Below are positions 8,059-17,499 of a DNA stretch of 35,534 bases, piece after piece. This stretch comes from Erythrobacteraceae bacterium. GTDB taxonomy: Bacteria > Pseudomonadota > Alphaproteobacteria > Sphingomonadales > Sphingomonadaceae. The position numbers and the translations under genes were made by a program. The stretch is taken from contig JAIYEK010000269.1 in assembly GCA_027487015.1 (NCBI GenBank), positions 1 to 35,534 of the forward strand, written 5' to 3'. A model generated the notes under the pieces. The model saw only the letters and a list, made by a program, of their open reading frames with translations, was not told where the DNA came from and made no database searches. Every line of letters starts with the position of its first letter. The first letter of the stretch is position 1.

Positions 8059-9189
8059 ATGAACGCGCCTTCCAAGACTCAAGAGGCTCACGACCTCTTC
8101 GACAACCCCGCAGGCCTCGACGGGTTCGAATTCGTCGAGTTCTGTGCGCCGGAGAAGGGCGTGCTCGAGCCGGTGTTCGAAGCGATGGGCTTCACCCGCG
8201 TCGCGCAGCACCGCTCCAAGGACGTCCACCTGTGGCGGCAGGGCGGCATCAACCTGATCGCCAATTACGAGCCGCGCTCGCCCGCATGGTACTTCGCGCG
8301 CGAGCATGGCCCCTCGGCCTGCGGCATGGCGTTCCGGGTGCGCGACGCTGCCGCGGCCTATGACCACCTCATCGCCAAGGGCGCCGAGCCGGTCGCTGTC
8401 CAGACCGGGGTTATGGAACTGCGTATCCCCGCGATCCGCGGCATCGGCGGGGCGATCCTCTATCTGGTCGACCGCTACGAAGGCGCGCAGACCGGCAACG
8501 GCCTCACCATCTACGACATCGATTTCGAATACCTCCCCGGCGTCGACAAGCACCCCGAGGGCGCCGGCTTCCACACCATCGATCACCTCACCCACAACGT
8601 CTATGGCGGGCGGATGAAGTACTGGGCCGACTATTACGAGACCCTGTTCAACTTCCGCGAGATCCGCTTCTTCGACATCAAGGGCGAGTATACCGGCCTC
8701 ACCTCCAAGGCGCTGACCGCGCCCGACGGCAAGATCCGCATCCCGCTCAACGAGGAAGGCGAGGGCGGAAAGGGCCAGATCGAGGAGTTCCTGCGCGCCT
8801 TCAACGGCGAGGGCATCCAGCACATCGCGCTTATCTGCGAAGATCTGCCCGCCTGCTGGGACCGCCTGCAAAAGCTCGGCGTGCCCTTCATGACTGCCCC
8901 GCCCGCGACCTATTACGCGATGCTCGCCGAGCGCTTGCCCGGCCACGGCGAGGATGTCGACGCGCTCAAGATGCGCGGCATCCTCTTGGATGGCACCACC
9001 GAAGGCGGCTCCCCCCGCCTGCTCCTGCAGATCTTCGCGCAGGCGCAGGTCGGCCCGGTGTTCTTCGAATTCATCCAGCGCAAGGGCGATGACGGCTTCG
9101 GCGAGGGCAACTTCAAGGCCCTGTTCGAAAGCATGGAGCGCGATCAGATCCAGCGCGGGGTGCTCACGATCGAGGAACCGGCGGAGTGA
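8059..9189 (+). CDS. hppD: 4-hydroxyphenylpyruvate dioxygenase
   Basis: A 376-residue non-haem Fe(II) dioxygenase converting 4-hydroxyphenylpyruvate to homogentisate, the second step of tyrosine catabolism. It has two tandem VOC modules. The likely iron ligands are His176 (TIDHLTHNV), His255 ([10 protein letters not shown]) and Glu337 ([11 protein letters not shown]), the usual 2-His-1-Glu set. Length and the C-terminal [16 protein letters not shown] region are typical of bacterial enzymes. The ATG start lies behind GCGGGGA. An 18-bp palindrome precedes the gene. The downstream intradiol-dioxygenase-like gene overlaps the stop codon (GTGA), so the two are translationally coupled. Homogentisate dioxygenase and the later pathway enzymes are not in the window. 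Confidence 0.96.
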   Translation: MNAPSKTQEAHDLFDNPAGLDGFEFVEFCAPEKGVLEPVFEAMGFTRVAQHRSKDVHLWRQGGINLIANYEPRSPAWYFAREHGPSACGMAFRVRDAAAAYDHLIAKGAEPVAVQTGVMELRIPAIRGIGGAILYLVDRYEGAQTGNGLTIYDIDFEYLPGVDKHPEGAGFHTIDHLTHNVYGGRMKYWADYYETLFNFREIRFFDIKGEYTGLTSKALTAPDGKIRIPLNEEGEGGKGQIEEFLRAFNGEGIQHIALICEDLPACWDRLQKLGVPFMTAPPATYYAMLAERLPGHGEDVDALKMRGILLDGTTEGGSPRLLLQIFAQAQVGPVFFEFIQRKGDDGFGEGNFKALFESMERDQIQRGVLTIEEPAE

Positions 9190-9836
9190 CCCGCGCCCGG
9201 CTGGGGCTTGCCGCGCTGGCGGCGCTGGGCCTTGCCGGATGCAGCATGGCCGGGGCCAAGGGCGATGACGCCGCGCCCGCAGACGGAGCGATCCGCGCCG
9301 ACCTCTACCAGTGCGAGGGCTGCGAAGGCGCGCTCGAAGCCGATGCTGCATCGCTGGCGAACCATGCGGCGATGGCGTCCGCCGGAGAGCCGGGCGAGCC
9401 GCTTCATATCGACGGCACCGTCTACACCGCCGACGGGAAGACCCCTGCGGCGAGCGTGGTGATCTACGCTTACCAGACCAATGCCGAGGGCCTCTATGCA
9501 GGTGGCAAGCCGGGCACCGAGGCCTCGCGCCGCCATGGCCGCCTGCGCGGCTGGGTCAAGACCGGCGCGGACGGACGCTACAGCTTCGATACGATCAAGC
9601 CTGCGCCCTATCCCGACGACACCATCCCCGCCCATATCCACTTCACGATCCTCGAGCCGGGCAAGCGTCCCTACTGGATTGACGACATCGTGTTCGACGG
9701 CGAATTCGGCGTGACGCCGGAGTACCGCCGCAGCATGACCAACAAGGGCGGCAACGGGATCGTCCCTGCCACCCGCGACGCGCGCGGACGCTGGTCCGTC
9801 ACCCGCGACATTATCCTTGAACGCCATCCCGAGTGA
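9186..9836 (+). CDS. Intradiol ring-cleavage dioxygenase-like lipoprotein
   Basis: A 216-residue protein of the protocatechuate/catechol intradiol dioxygenase superfamily. Likely Fe(III) ligands are present in order: Tyr104 (TNAEGLY), Tyr142 (IKPAPYPDD), His150 and His152 (PAHIHF). Unusually, the N-terminus is a lipoprotein signal with lipobox LAGC (Cys19), placing the domain at a membrane surface outside the cytoplasm. A CEGCEG segment follows the anchor. The GTG start overlaps the HPPD stop by 4 nt, so it is translated with that enzyme. Exported intradiol-like proteins exist in bacteria with mostly unknown substrates. The context suggests a tyrosine-derived or other aromatic compound, but homogentisate is normally cleaved by an unrelated enzyme. 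Activity is inferred only from the ligands. Confidence 0.82.
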   Translation: MTRARLGLAALAALGLAGCSMAGAKGDDAAPADGAIRADLYQCEGCEGALEADAASLANHAAMASAGEPGEPLHIDGTVYTADGKTPAASVVIYAYQTNAEGLYAGGKPGTEASRRHGRLRGWVKTGADGRYSFDTIKPAPYPDDTIPAHIHFTILEPGKRPYWIDDIVFDGEFGVTPEYRRSMTNKGGNGIVPATRDARGRWSVTRDIILERHPE

Positions 9837-9850
9837 GAGGCAACCGACCC

Positions 9851-10423
9851 ATGACCCACCCCGTAAACCATCCCGTCCAGCTTGGGGGCATCCACCACGC
9901 CGCCTACCGCTGCAAGGACGCCAAGGAGACGGTGGAATGGTACGCCCGCGTGCTGGGCATGACCTACACCACCGCCTTTGCCGAGGATCACGTGCCCTCG
10001 ACCGGCGAGTATGATCCCTACATGCACATCTTCCTCGATGCGGGGAACGGCAACATCCTCGCCTTCTTCGAGCTGCCCAACCAGCCGGAGATGGGGAAGG
10101 ACCCCAACACGCCCGCCTGGGTGCAGCATCTGGCGCTGAAGGTGCCTTCGGAAGAGGCGCTGTTGGCGGCCAAGGCGCATGTCGTTGGCTTGGGGATCGA
10201 CGTGCTCGGCCCGACGCATCACGGCATCTTCAAGTCGATCTACTTCTTCGACCCCAACGGTCACCGGGTGGAGCTCGCCGCCGATATCGGTACGGCCGAG
10301 CAATATGCCGAACTCGCCCGCGTCGCCCCGGTGATGCTGGAGGAGTGGTCCGAGACCAAGACTGCGCCGCGCCACGCCGATTGGCTCCACGAGATTGCGC
10401 GGGCGGAACACGCCAAGGGCTGA
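9851..10423 (+). CDS. VOC-family (glyoxalase/extradiol-type) protein
   Basis: A 190-residue vicinal-oxygen-chelate protein with two beta-alpha-beta-beta-beta modules. Potential metal ligands are a His of GGIHHAAYRC, a His of VQHLALKV, and Glu in DPNGHRVELAA. The ATG at 9851 follows a GAGAGGCAACC site; the in-frame GTG at 9833 overlaps the upstream stop and is less likely. It sits 14 bp after the intradiol-like lipoprotein and in the same transcript as HPPD. The family covers extradiol dioxygenases, isomerases, glyoxalases and resistance proteins, so the reaction cannot be named. The local role is probably a further step on an aromatic-pathway metabolite, which is inference. Confidence 0.8.
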   Translation: MTHPVNHPVQLGGIHHAAYRCKDAKETVEWYARVLGMTYTTAFAEDHVPSTGEYDPYMHIFLDAGNGNILAFFELPNQPEMGKDPNTPAWVQHLALKVPSEEALLAAKAHVVGLGIDVLGPTHHGIFKSIYFFDPNGHRVELAADIGTAEQYAELARVAPVMLEEWSETKTAPRHADWLHEIARAEHAKG

Positions 10424-10434
10424 CGCGTCCACAT

Positions 10435-10448
10435 TTGATCTGACGCAA
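10435..10448 (+). promoter_or_regulatory. Possible FNR/FnrL-type box upstream of bchE
   Basis: TTGAT-CTGA-CGCAA matches the FNR consensus TTGAT-N4-ATCAA at 8 of 10 positions, 56 bp before the bchE start. bchE is a known FnrL target in purple bacteria, which makes the site plausible. The second half-site is degenerate, so confidence is low. No TGT-N12-ACA PpsR/CrtJ box is seen between the VOC stop and the bchE start. Confidence 0.35.
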
Positions 10449-10464
10449 AGCGCTCTCCCGCCCG

Positions 10465-10496
10465 CTCCCCCACCTTGGGCCATCCAAGAGGGGGAG
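10465..10496 (+). promoter_or_regulatory. Hairpin sequestering the bchE ribosome binding site
   Basis: The left arm has CTCCCCC (10465-10471) and CTTGG (10474-10478). The right arm has CCAAG (10484-10488) and GGGGGAG (10490-10496). They form a 12-bp stem with a small asymmetric bulge and a 5-nt loop. The GGGGGAG arm is the only credible Shine-Dalgarno sequence for the ATG at 10504 (7-nt spacing), so the folded leader would block initiation. No T-run follows, so this is not a terminator. It may be a translational switch opened by temperature, a ligand or a protein, or by ribosomes arriving from upstream. Confidence 0.6.
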
Positions 10497-10503
10497 TCGG
10501 CCC

Positions 10504-12106
<1,603 letters not shown>

Positions 12107-12117
<11 letters not shown>

Positions 12118-12712
12118 GGCGCGGATCCTCGGCCGCCGCAAGCCCGGCGCTTTGATCGGGCCCAACGCGGTGCTCCAGACGGTGGCGGTGATGGAGGAGC
12201 GGCTGGGACACGCCGACACCGCCGCCATCCTCGCCGACGCGCAGATCGCCCGCCTTCCGAGCGGCGAGCACATGATACCCGAGATCGAGGCGCTGCGGCT
12301 CCACCGCTGGATAGCGCTCCACGATCCGATGGGGGCGCTGGTTATCGCCGAGGAAGCGGGTGCGCGCACCGCCGATTACATCATCGCCCACCGCATCCCG
12401 CGCGCCGCCGCGTGGCTGCTGCGCCATCTGCCCGCCCGCGCCGCCGCGCCGCTGCTGATGGCCGCGATCAGGAAGCACGCCTGGACCTTCATCGGCGCCG
12501 GCACCTTCGCGCCAACGGACGCATGGCACTTCGCCATCGACCGCAGCCCTGCCGTTGACACGCTGCCCCCGCCCGAGAGCCTGTTCGCGTGGTATGCGGC
12601 GGTGTTCACCCGGCTCTACAGCGTGCTCGTCGCCCCCGATTGCGCCTGCCGGATGATCGAGCCTGCCGCCCCGTGCGACATGGCGCGCAGCTACGCCATC
12701 ACTCGCGGCTAG
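12107..12712 (+). CDS. bchJ: BchJ-type bacteriochlorophyll vinyl-reductase-associated protein
   Basis: A 201-residue protein with a V4R (4-vinyl reductase) domain, matching BchJ, whose gene also follows bchE in other purple bacteria. The fold is indicated by [20 protein letters not shown] at the start, a helical middle, and the C-terminal Cys-containing segment [18 protein letters not shown]. BchJ was first called the 4(8)-vinyl reductase; genetics in other phototrophs give that reaction to BciA/BciB and suggest that BchJ supports substrate channelling, so the exact role is uncertain. The ATG at 12107 overlaps the bchE coding end by 11 nt; an in-frame GTG at 12080 is an alternative. The TAG stop shares a CTAG tetranucleotide with the convergent gene. 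Confidence 0.85.
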
Positions 12713-13686
12713 CGCGCAGCGCAGGACAGGCGGATCTCCCCGCCCGCGAGATCATAGGTGATCGACGAGCAATGCGCGATCTGCTCGCGGCCGATGCGGG
12801 TGAGGAGATCAGGCTTGCCGCGCCCCTTGCGGCGGCTGACGAGGATCGTGCTGGGGTCGAAACGCGGATCATCCGCCGCGATCTCGCCCACCCGGCGCGG
12901 CTCGCCATAATCCTCGACCCGCACCGCGAAGCGCGTCAGCGCCAGATCGCCGAGCATGATCGGCTCGGCGATGCGCATCATCCGGGTCGGGCGCTCGACA
13001 CCGAAGTCCATTACCGCAATGCCGCCCGAATCCGGCTCGAACCCGCCTTCCTGATGGGTGGCGATGAAATTGGCGGTGGGGGCGGTGATGAGGTTCTCGC
13101 TGCGTTCGGGCACGAAGATCATCATCAGCTTCTTCTTGCCGACCACCACCACGGTGCCGAGCCGGGTGTTGCTGCCGCCGGCGCGCTGCAAGGCAAAGCG
13201 CTGGAGGGTCTCGGCCGATGTGGCCTCGTGGTAGGCGAAGGTCACGCGGGCATAGGGCAGGCTGTGCACGCCGATCACCCCGTCGGCCTTCGCCGAGGCC
13301 GCGCGGGGCGCCCAGGCGACGGTGAGCGGCACCGGCCCGGCCCCGAAATCGGCGAGCGCGGGGGCGGATTGGCCTTCGACCACCACCGGTCCGAAGCGCC
13401 ACCCGCGCCGGTTTTCCGCCACCAGCAAGGCCCGCGCGGCCACGTCCGGGTTGACGACCGGCGGCCCGAAGGCCTCGGCACTGACCTCGAGCCGGACGGG
13501 CACGCCGTTGATAGTGAGGGCAATGATATTGTCGCCGCGCAGCACCAGTTCATCCGGCAGCGCGGCGGGGGCGGGGGTGACAGGCAGGGCGCCGGTCTCC
13601 TGCGCGACGGGGCCGGACGCCGGCACCGCAATCAGGGCGACGGCGGTGAGCACCAGAGCGATACGGGGGAATGAGCGCGCGGCCAT
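12709..13686 (-). CDS. Exported protein of unknown function, possibly a degenerate retropepsin-like fold
   Basis: A 325-residue protein with a clear signal peptide (IALVLTAVALIAVPASG, processed near VAQE). I do not recognise a firm family. Two segments recall retropepsin-like aspartyl proteases: IIALTINGVPVRLEVS, where active members have a DTGA just after, and ADGVIGVHSLPY. The catalytic Asp motif is absent, so protease activity is not supported. Two cysteines near the C-terminus (AHCSS and RLSCAAR) could form a disulfide in the periplasm. The start was set at 13686 by the signal peptide; the upstream in-frame extension is low-complexity Arg/Gly/Pro and rejected. The gene converges on bchJ with a 4-nt stop overlap. 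No sequence feature links it to photosynthesis. Confidence 0.75.
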   Translation of the reverse strand: MAARSFPRIALVLTAVALIAVPASGPVAQETGALPVTPAPAALPDELVLRGDNIIALTINGVPVRLEVSAEAFGPPVVNPDVAARALLVAENRRGWRFGPVVVEGQSAPALADFGAGPVPLTVAWAPRAASAKADGVIGVHSLPYARVTFAYHEATSAETLQRFALQRAGGSNTRLGTVVVVGKKKLMMIFVPERSENLITAPTANFIATHQEGGFEPDSGGIAVMDFGVERPTRMMRIAEPIMLGDLALTRFAVRVEDYGEPRRVGEIAADDPRFDPSTILVSRRKGRGKPDLLTRIGREQIAHCSSITYDLAGGEIRLSCAAR

Positions 13687-13718
13687 GATCGAGCAACGAC
13701 CCGGGCGCGGCGGTGTTC

Positions 13719-14066
13719 CTATTGCCTGCGCTGGCGCTTGCGTTCGGCCATCCGGCGGTCCCGCTCCAGGACCACCACATCCACCACCTCTGCGCGCTCC
13801 AACATCCACCAGAGGAGGCCGGCGAGCCATCCGATGAGCCCAGCGCAAAACAGGAACGCCCCGCCACCGAAATCGGGACCGTCAGGATTGGCTTCAAGAT
13901 GGGACGCAAACCACAGGGCCAGCGCACCGAGCGGCACCAACCATGCGGTGAACTGGAGCCATCCCGATAGGCCGCGCGGCATTATCGTGAAATGGCCCGC
14001 TGCACGCTTGTACACAACGAAGGGCTTCCCCTTCTTAGGCGACGCTGTCTTGCGGGAGTCAGTCAT
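13719..14066 (-). CDS. Small two-helix membrane protein, unknown function
   Basis: A 115-residue protein with a basic N-terminus (SRKTASPKKGK) and two strong transmembrane segments: LQFTAWLVPLGALALWFA and GGGAFLFCAGLIGWLAGLLWW. A charged C-terminal tail rich in Arg and Lys (RDRRMAERKRQRRQ) follows. The topology resembles many uncharacterised alphaproteobacterial inner-membrane proteins. The ATG at 14066 is the natural start, and the basic tail argues for a cytoplasmic C-terminus. The gene lies 32 bp upstream of, and on the same strand as, the exported unknown gene, so they may be co-transcribed. The 95 bp before it are AT-richer than the surroundings and probably hold its promoter. No function can be assigned. 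Confidence 0.75.
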   Translation of the reverse strand: MTDSRKTASPKKGKPFVVYKRAAGHFTIMPRGLSGWLQFTAWLVPLGALALWFASHLEANPDGPDFGGGAFLFCAGLIGWLAGLLWWMLERAEVVDVVVLERDRRMAERKRQRRQ

Positions 14067-14161
14067 TTGCGATGGTTGGTAAAAATGGCGCTGACAGCGG
14101 TCAATGCCCCCTTATGGCTAGATGCGCGGGCCACTTGCCAATTACAAACAATTTTTTCCGG

Positions 14162-14377
14162 CTATCTTGAATCCCCCCCTAGTCGGTCGGCGGAGGGCGG
14201 GCGACCGCGCCGTTGCGGCTCGGCGCGCGCCACCTTCACCCCGCGCCGCGCCAGCGCCTCGCGCAGCAGCACCTCGATCTCGGCGTTCACGCTGCGCAGT
14301 TCGGCATCGGCGAGCCGCTGCACCGCATCGTGAAGCGCCGGATCGAGGCGCAGGGGAAAGGCCTTCCTTGCAGTCAT
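14162..14377 (-). CDS. Arc-type ribbon-helix-helix DNA-binding protein
   Basis: A 71-residue protein with a near-classical Arc fold: the beta strand KAFPLRLD, helix A around PALHDAVQRLADAE, the turn motif RSVNAEIE (compare RSVNSEI in phage Arc), and helix B VLLREALARRG. A basic, Pro/Arg-rich tail (EPQRRGRPP) follows and probably adds DNA contacts. The gene begins 7 bp after the SPFH stop with no good ribosome binding site, so translation is likely coupled to the SPFH gene. Such proteins often repress their own operon, and three GATAT-type half-sites lie just upstream of the SPFH start. No toxin-like gene is adjacent, so this is probably not a standard toxin-antitoxin antitoxin. Confidence 0.85.
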   Translation of the reverse strand: MTARKAFPLRLDPALHDAVQRLADAELRSVNAEIEVLLREALARRGVKVARAEPQRRGRPPSADRLGGDSR

Positions 14378-14384
14378 GGCCGGA

Positions 14385-15290
14385 TCAGTAGAGCGACCCT
14401 GCATTGACCACCGGCTGGGTGTCACGCTCGCCGCACAGCACCACCATCAGGTTCGACACCATCGCCGCCTTGCGTTCGTCGTCGAGGTCGACAACGCCGC
14501 GTTCGCTCAGCTGAGCGAGCGCCATCTCGACCATCGTCACCGCGCCCTCGACCAGCTTCTTGCGGGCCGAGATCACGGCTTCGGCCTGCTGGCGGCGCAG
14601 CATCGCGCCCGCGATCTCGGGGGCATAGGCAAGGTGGGTGAGGCCGCATTCGTCGACCGTGATCCCGGCGACCGACAGCCGCTCGATCAGCGCCGCGCGC
14701 AGTTCCACCGCGACCTCGTCGTGATTGCCGCGCAGCGTGACTTCGAGGTGCTCGATGTCGTCGTAAGGGTAGCGCGAGCCGATCGCGCGCACCGCCGCCT
14801 CGATCTGGGCGGTGACGAATTCGCGGTAGTCGTCGACATCGAACAGCGCCTGCGCGGTGTCGGTGACGCGCCACACGACCTGGGCTGCCATCTCGATCGG
14901 GTTGCCGCGCGCGTCATTGACCTTGATGGTCTGCGAAATGACGTTGTTGGCGCGCACCGCGATCTTCTTGCGGCCGAGCCACGGCAGCACCCAGCGCAGG
15001 CCCTCGCTGCGGTCGGTGCCCTTGTAGGCGCCGAACAGCTGGATCGCGGCGGCTTCGTTGGGGTTGATCATGTAGAAACCGGTGAGGCAGAACAGGCTGA
15101 AGAAGGCCGTGACCAGCGCGCTGACCAGGAACATGCCATGGGGCGGGCCATCGCCGCGCACCGCCATGACGAACAGCCACGCGGCCAGCGCGGCCAGCGC
15201 GAGGCTGAGCAGCAGCATCACATAGCCGCTCTGGGTCGCAGCCGGATATTCGCGGCTGCGGTTGAGAGCGGGAGTATCAGCAGAGGACAT
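14385..15290 (-). CDS. SPFH/Band-7 domain membrane protein
   Basis: A 301-residue membrane protein with two N-terminal transmembrane segments (YVMLLLSLALAALAAWLFV and MFLVSALVTAFFSLFCLTGF). An SPFH domain follows: MINPNEAAAIQLFGAYKGT, then WVLPWLGRKKI and DARGNPIEMAAQVVWRV. The C-terminal helix AEAVISARKKLVEGAV matches the usual coiled segment of stomatin/flotillin-like proteins. Such proteins form membrane-associated oligomeric cages that organise microdomains or control membrane proteases; which applies here is unknown. The downstream Arc-like gene is almost fused to it. It is divergent from the TIR gene, with shared AT-rich palindromes in between. The start ATG at 15290 has a GGAG site 8 nt upstream. 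Confidence 0.92.
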   Translation of the reverse strand: MSSADTPALNRSREYPAATQSGYVMLLLSLALAALAAWLFVMAVRGDGPPHGMFLVSALVTAFFSLFCLTGFYMINPNEAAAIQLFGAYKGTDRSEGLRWVLPWLGRKKIAVRANNVISQTIKVNDARGNPIEMAAQVVWRVTDTAQALFDVDDYREFVTAQIEAAVRAIGSRYPYDDIEHLEVTLRGNHDEVAVELRAALIERLSVAGITVDECGLTHLAYAPEIAGAMLRRQQAEAVISARKKLVEGAVTMVEMALAQLSERGVVDLDDERKAAMVSNLMVVLCGERDTQPVVNAGSLY

Positions 15291-15308
15291 GACGAATCTC
15301 CATTTTCC

Positions 15309-15336
15309 GATATAATTGCGATATCATTTTTATATC
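15309..15336. promoter_or_regulatory. Overlapping GATAT-N7-ATATC operators
   Basis: Two dyads of identical design, GATAT-N7-ATATC, occupy 15309-15325 and 15320-15336. They are offset by 11 bp, so they repeat on the same DNA face. The dyads lie 18-46 bp upstream of the SPFH start and in the divergent promoter region with the TIR gene. A minus-strand -35-like TTGACG lies at 15349-15354. Helical-turn spacing is typical of ribbon-helix-helix operators, so autoregulation by the Arc-like protein is likely but not proven. Confidence 0.5.
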
Positions 15337-15361
15337 ATGGATCAGGATCGTCAAGCGGATT

Positions 15362-15418
15362 CGAAAGCCCGGGAGCGCGCGCGGCGTGCATCATCGCTTG
15401 GCGCGCGCGGGCGTTTCG
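15362..15418 (+). promoter_or_regulatory. Long hairpin in the TIR gene leader
   Basis: The arms pair as CGAAA/TTTCG, GCCC/GGGC and GCGCGCGC/GCGCGCGC: 17 bp with a 4-nt GGGA bulge on one side and an 18-nt loop. It sits 54 bp before the TIR start codon. No T-run follows, so it is not an intrinsic terminator. It could control leader stability or be a protein-binding dyad on DNA. Confidence 0.45.
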
Positions 15419-15471
15419 CGGTAGCACACGTGCCGCGGCAGCATGACGCGCGGGGAAAGGGGGCATTGGCG

Positions 15472-17451
15472 ATGGACAGCGGCGACACCTCGGCTCCTGC
15501 GCCCGCGCGCCCGCTGCTGTTCGTCAGCTATTCGCGCACTGATCTGGAGCGCGCGCGCCCGGTCATCGCGCTGCTCGAGCAATCGGGTTTCGAGGTGTGG
15601 TGGGACGGGCGGCTGGAGGGCGGCGAGAACTATCTTCAGACCACCGAGGCCGCGCTCGAAACCTGCGCCTGTGTGGTGGTGCTGTGGTCGGCCACGTCGG
15701 TGGCCTCGCACTGGGTGCGCGACGAGGCCCAGCGCGGGCGCGAGCGCGGGTGTCTGGTGCCGCTGACCATTGACGGGACGATGGCCCCGCTGGGCTTCCG
15801 CCAGTTCCAGCTGCTCGACATCACCGGCTGGGACGGCCGGGCCGAGAGTGGCGAGGCTGCGCGCATCCTCGTGGCGGTGCGCGCGCGGCTGGGCGGAGAT
15901 GCGGGCGCGCCGGTCACCGCGGCCGCGCCCCCGCCGCCACCCCTGCCGCAGAGCCCCGTGCTCTCGCGGCGCACCCTCGTGCTTGGCGGGATCGGCCTCG
16001 CGGCGGTCGGGGGCGGGCTCGGCGCATGGCAATCCGGCTTCTTCGGCAGCCCCGCCTCGGCGGCGACCTCGATGGTGGTGATGCCCTTCGCCAACGAGAC
16101 CGGCGACCCGGACAAGAAGTTCTTCTCCGATGGCCTCGCGCGCGAGCTGCGCACTATCCTCTCGCGCAACCCGCGCCTCAAGGTCGCCGCGCCCACCTCA
16201 TCGAGTGCCATCGAGGGCGAGGATGATTTCGCCATCGGCCGCAAGCTTGGCGTCGGCCACATCCTGCGCGGCAGCGTGCAGCGCGATACCGCGCGGGTCA
16301 GGGTCTCGGCCGAACTGGTCGAGATCGAGGGCGGGCTGGTGCGCTGGGCGGAGACCTATGACCGCGCGCTCGAGGATGTTTTTGCAGTCCAATCCGAGAT
16401 CGCCGAAACGGTCGCGCTCTCGCTGGTGGCGGGGATCGCGTCGGACAGCGAGGCGCAGCAGTCGATCGCGGCGCAGAAGGATGTCGGCGGCACGCAGAAT
16501 GTCGCGGCCTACGAAGCCTTCCTGCGCGGGATGGCGCTCTATGATCTCGGGGCGGGGGGCGATACTGACCGCGCGGCGCTGGTGCAGTTCGAGGCCGCGA
16601 TTGCCGGGGATCCGGGCTACGCCGCCGCCCACGCCATGCGCGCGACGATGCTGTCCGCCATCGCCAATGCGGCGACCGATCACGACGAGGTGCGCGCGCT
16701 CTATGACAAGGCGATCGCCGCCGCCGAGCGCGCTATCGCGCTGGAGCCGCGGCTGGCGCAGGGGCACATCGCGCTCGGCTTCGTGCTCAGCAACGGGCAG
16801 CTGAACCGCCGGGCCGCCCTGCCGCATTATGAGGCCGCCGAAAAGCTGGCGGCCGGTGATGCCGATGCGCTGCGGTCGGTGGCGATCTTCTACTCCTTCG
16901 GGGCGAAGCAGGCGGGCGAGCGTGAGCGGGCCCAGCAGCTGATCGCCGAGGTGCTGAAGCTTGACCCGCTCAATGCCCGCGCCTTCCGCTCGGCCGGCAA
17001 TATCGCGCTGTTCCGGCGCGATTATGCTGCGGTGCTCGGCAACATGAAGCGCGCTCTGGAGCTCAATCCGAGCCTCGTGAGCGCACAATTCGCGATCTCG
17101 GTCGCGCGGCTGATGCAGGGCGATGCGGCCGGCGCGCTGGTCGCGGCAAGGGCCGAGAAGGTGCCTATGTTCCGGCTGACCGCGAGCGCGATTGCCCATG
17201 CCAAGCTCGGCGATGCGGCGGCAGCCGATGCTGCCTTCGCCCAGCTTGTGGCCGATTACGGGGACGCCGGGCTCTACCAACAGGCGCAGGTGCAGGCCCA
17301 GCGCGGCGTGGTTCCGGCGGCGCTCGACGTGCTCGAAAAGGCCTATGTCGCGCGCGATCCGGGCCTGCTGTGGATCCGCAACGATCCGCTGCTCGACCCC
17401 TTGCGCGCCGAGCCGCGGTTCGGGGAATTGCTTTCGCGGCTTGGCTCGTGA
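15472..17451 (+). CDS. TIR domain-transmembrane-TolB-like-TPR protein
   Basis: A 659-residue protein. The TIR domain (about residues 14-140) starts LLFVSYSRTD and has Glu85 in HWVRDEAQRG, the position of the catalytic Glu of NADase TIRs. A Pro-rich linker (150-160) and a single membrane segment (about 169-188, LVLGGIGLAAVGGGLGAW) follow. Next comes a TolB/FlgO-like module (about 201-320: VVMPFANETGD, FFSDGLARELR, HILRGSVQR), then tetratricopeptide repeats to the C-terminus. The TIR should be cytoplasmic and the TolB-TPR part periplasmic, suggesting transmembrane signalling that might control NAD(+) cleavage. The start at 15472 has a GGGGAAAGGGGG site; an in-frame ATG at 15337 is rejected because it adds a low-complexity basic stretch over the hairpin. 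A small lipoprotein gene follows 48 bp later. Confidence 0.85.
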   Translation: MDSGDTSAPAPARPLLFVSYSRTDLERARPVIALLEQSGFEVWWDGRLEGGENYLQTTEAALETCACVVVLWSATSVASHWVRDEAQRGRERGCLVPLTIDGTMAPLGFRQFQLLDITGWDGRAESGEAARILVAVRARLGGDAGAPVTAAAPPPPPLPQSPVLSRRTLVLGGIGLAAVGGGLGAWQSGFFGSPASAATSMVVMPFANETGDPDKKFFSDGLARELRTILSRNPRLKVAAPTSSSAIEGEDDFAIGRKLGVGHILRGSVQRDTARVRVSAELVEIEGGLVRWAETYDRALEDVFAVQSEIAETVALSLVAGIASDSEAQQSIAAQKDVGGTQNVAAYEAFLRGMALYDLGAGGDTDRAALVQFEAAIAGDPGYAAAHAMRATMLSAIANAATDHDEVRALYDKAIAAAERAIALEPRLAQGHIALGFVLSNGQLNRRAALPHYEAAEKLAAGDADALRSVAIFYSFGAKQAGERERAQQLIAEVLKLDPLNARAFRSAGNIALFRRDYAAVLGNMKRALELNPSLVSAQFAISVARLMQGDAAGALVAARAEKVPMFRLTASAIAHAKLGDAAAADAAFAQLVADYGDAGLYQQAQVQAQRGVVPAALDVLEKAYVARDPGLLWIRNDPLLDPLRAEPRFGELLSRLGS

Positions 17452-17499
17452 TAGCATTTTGCAGCCCGGACACAGGGGGCTTGAACAGGGGAAACGAGA

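Noticed and set aside
10424-10503. PpsR/CrtJ (TGT-N12-ACA) box before bchE
   Set aside because: No TGT is present on the plus strand in the bchE leader region.
15337-15471. Upstream ATG for the TIR protein
   Set aside because: It lacks a ribosome binding site, adds a basic low-complexity stretch over the hairpin, and the ATG at 15472 has a strong site.
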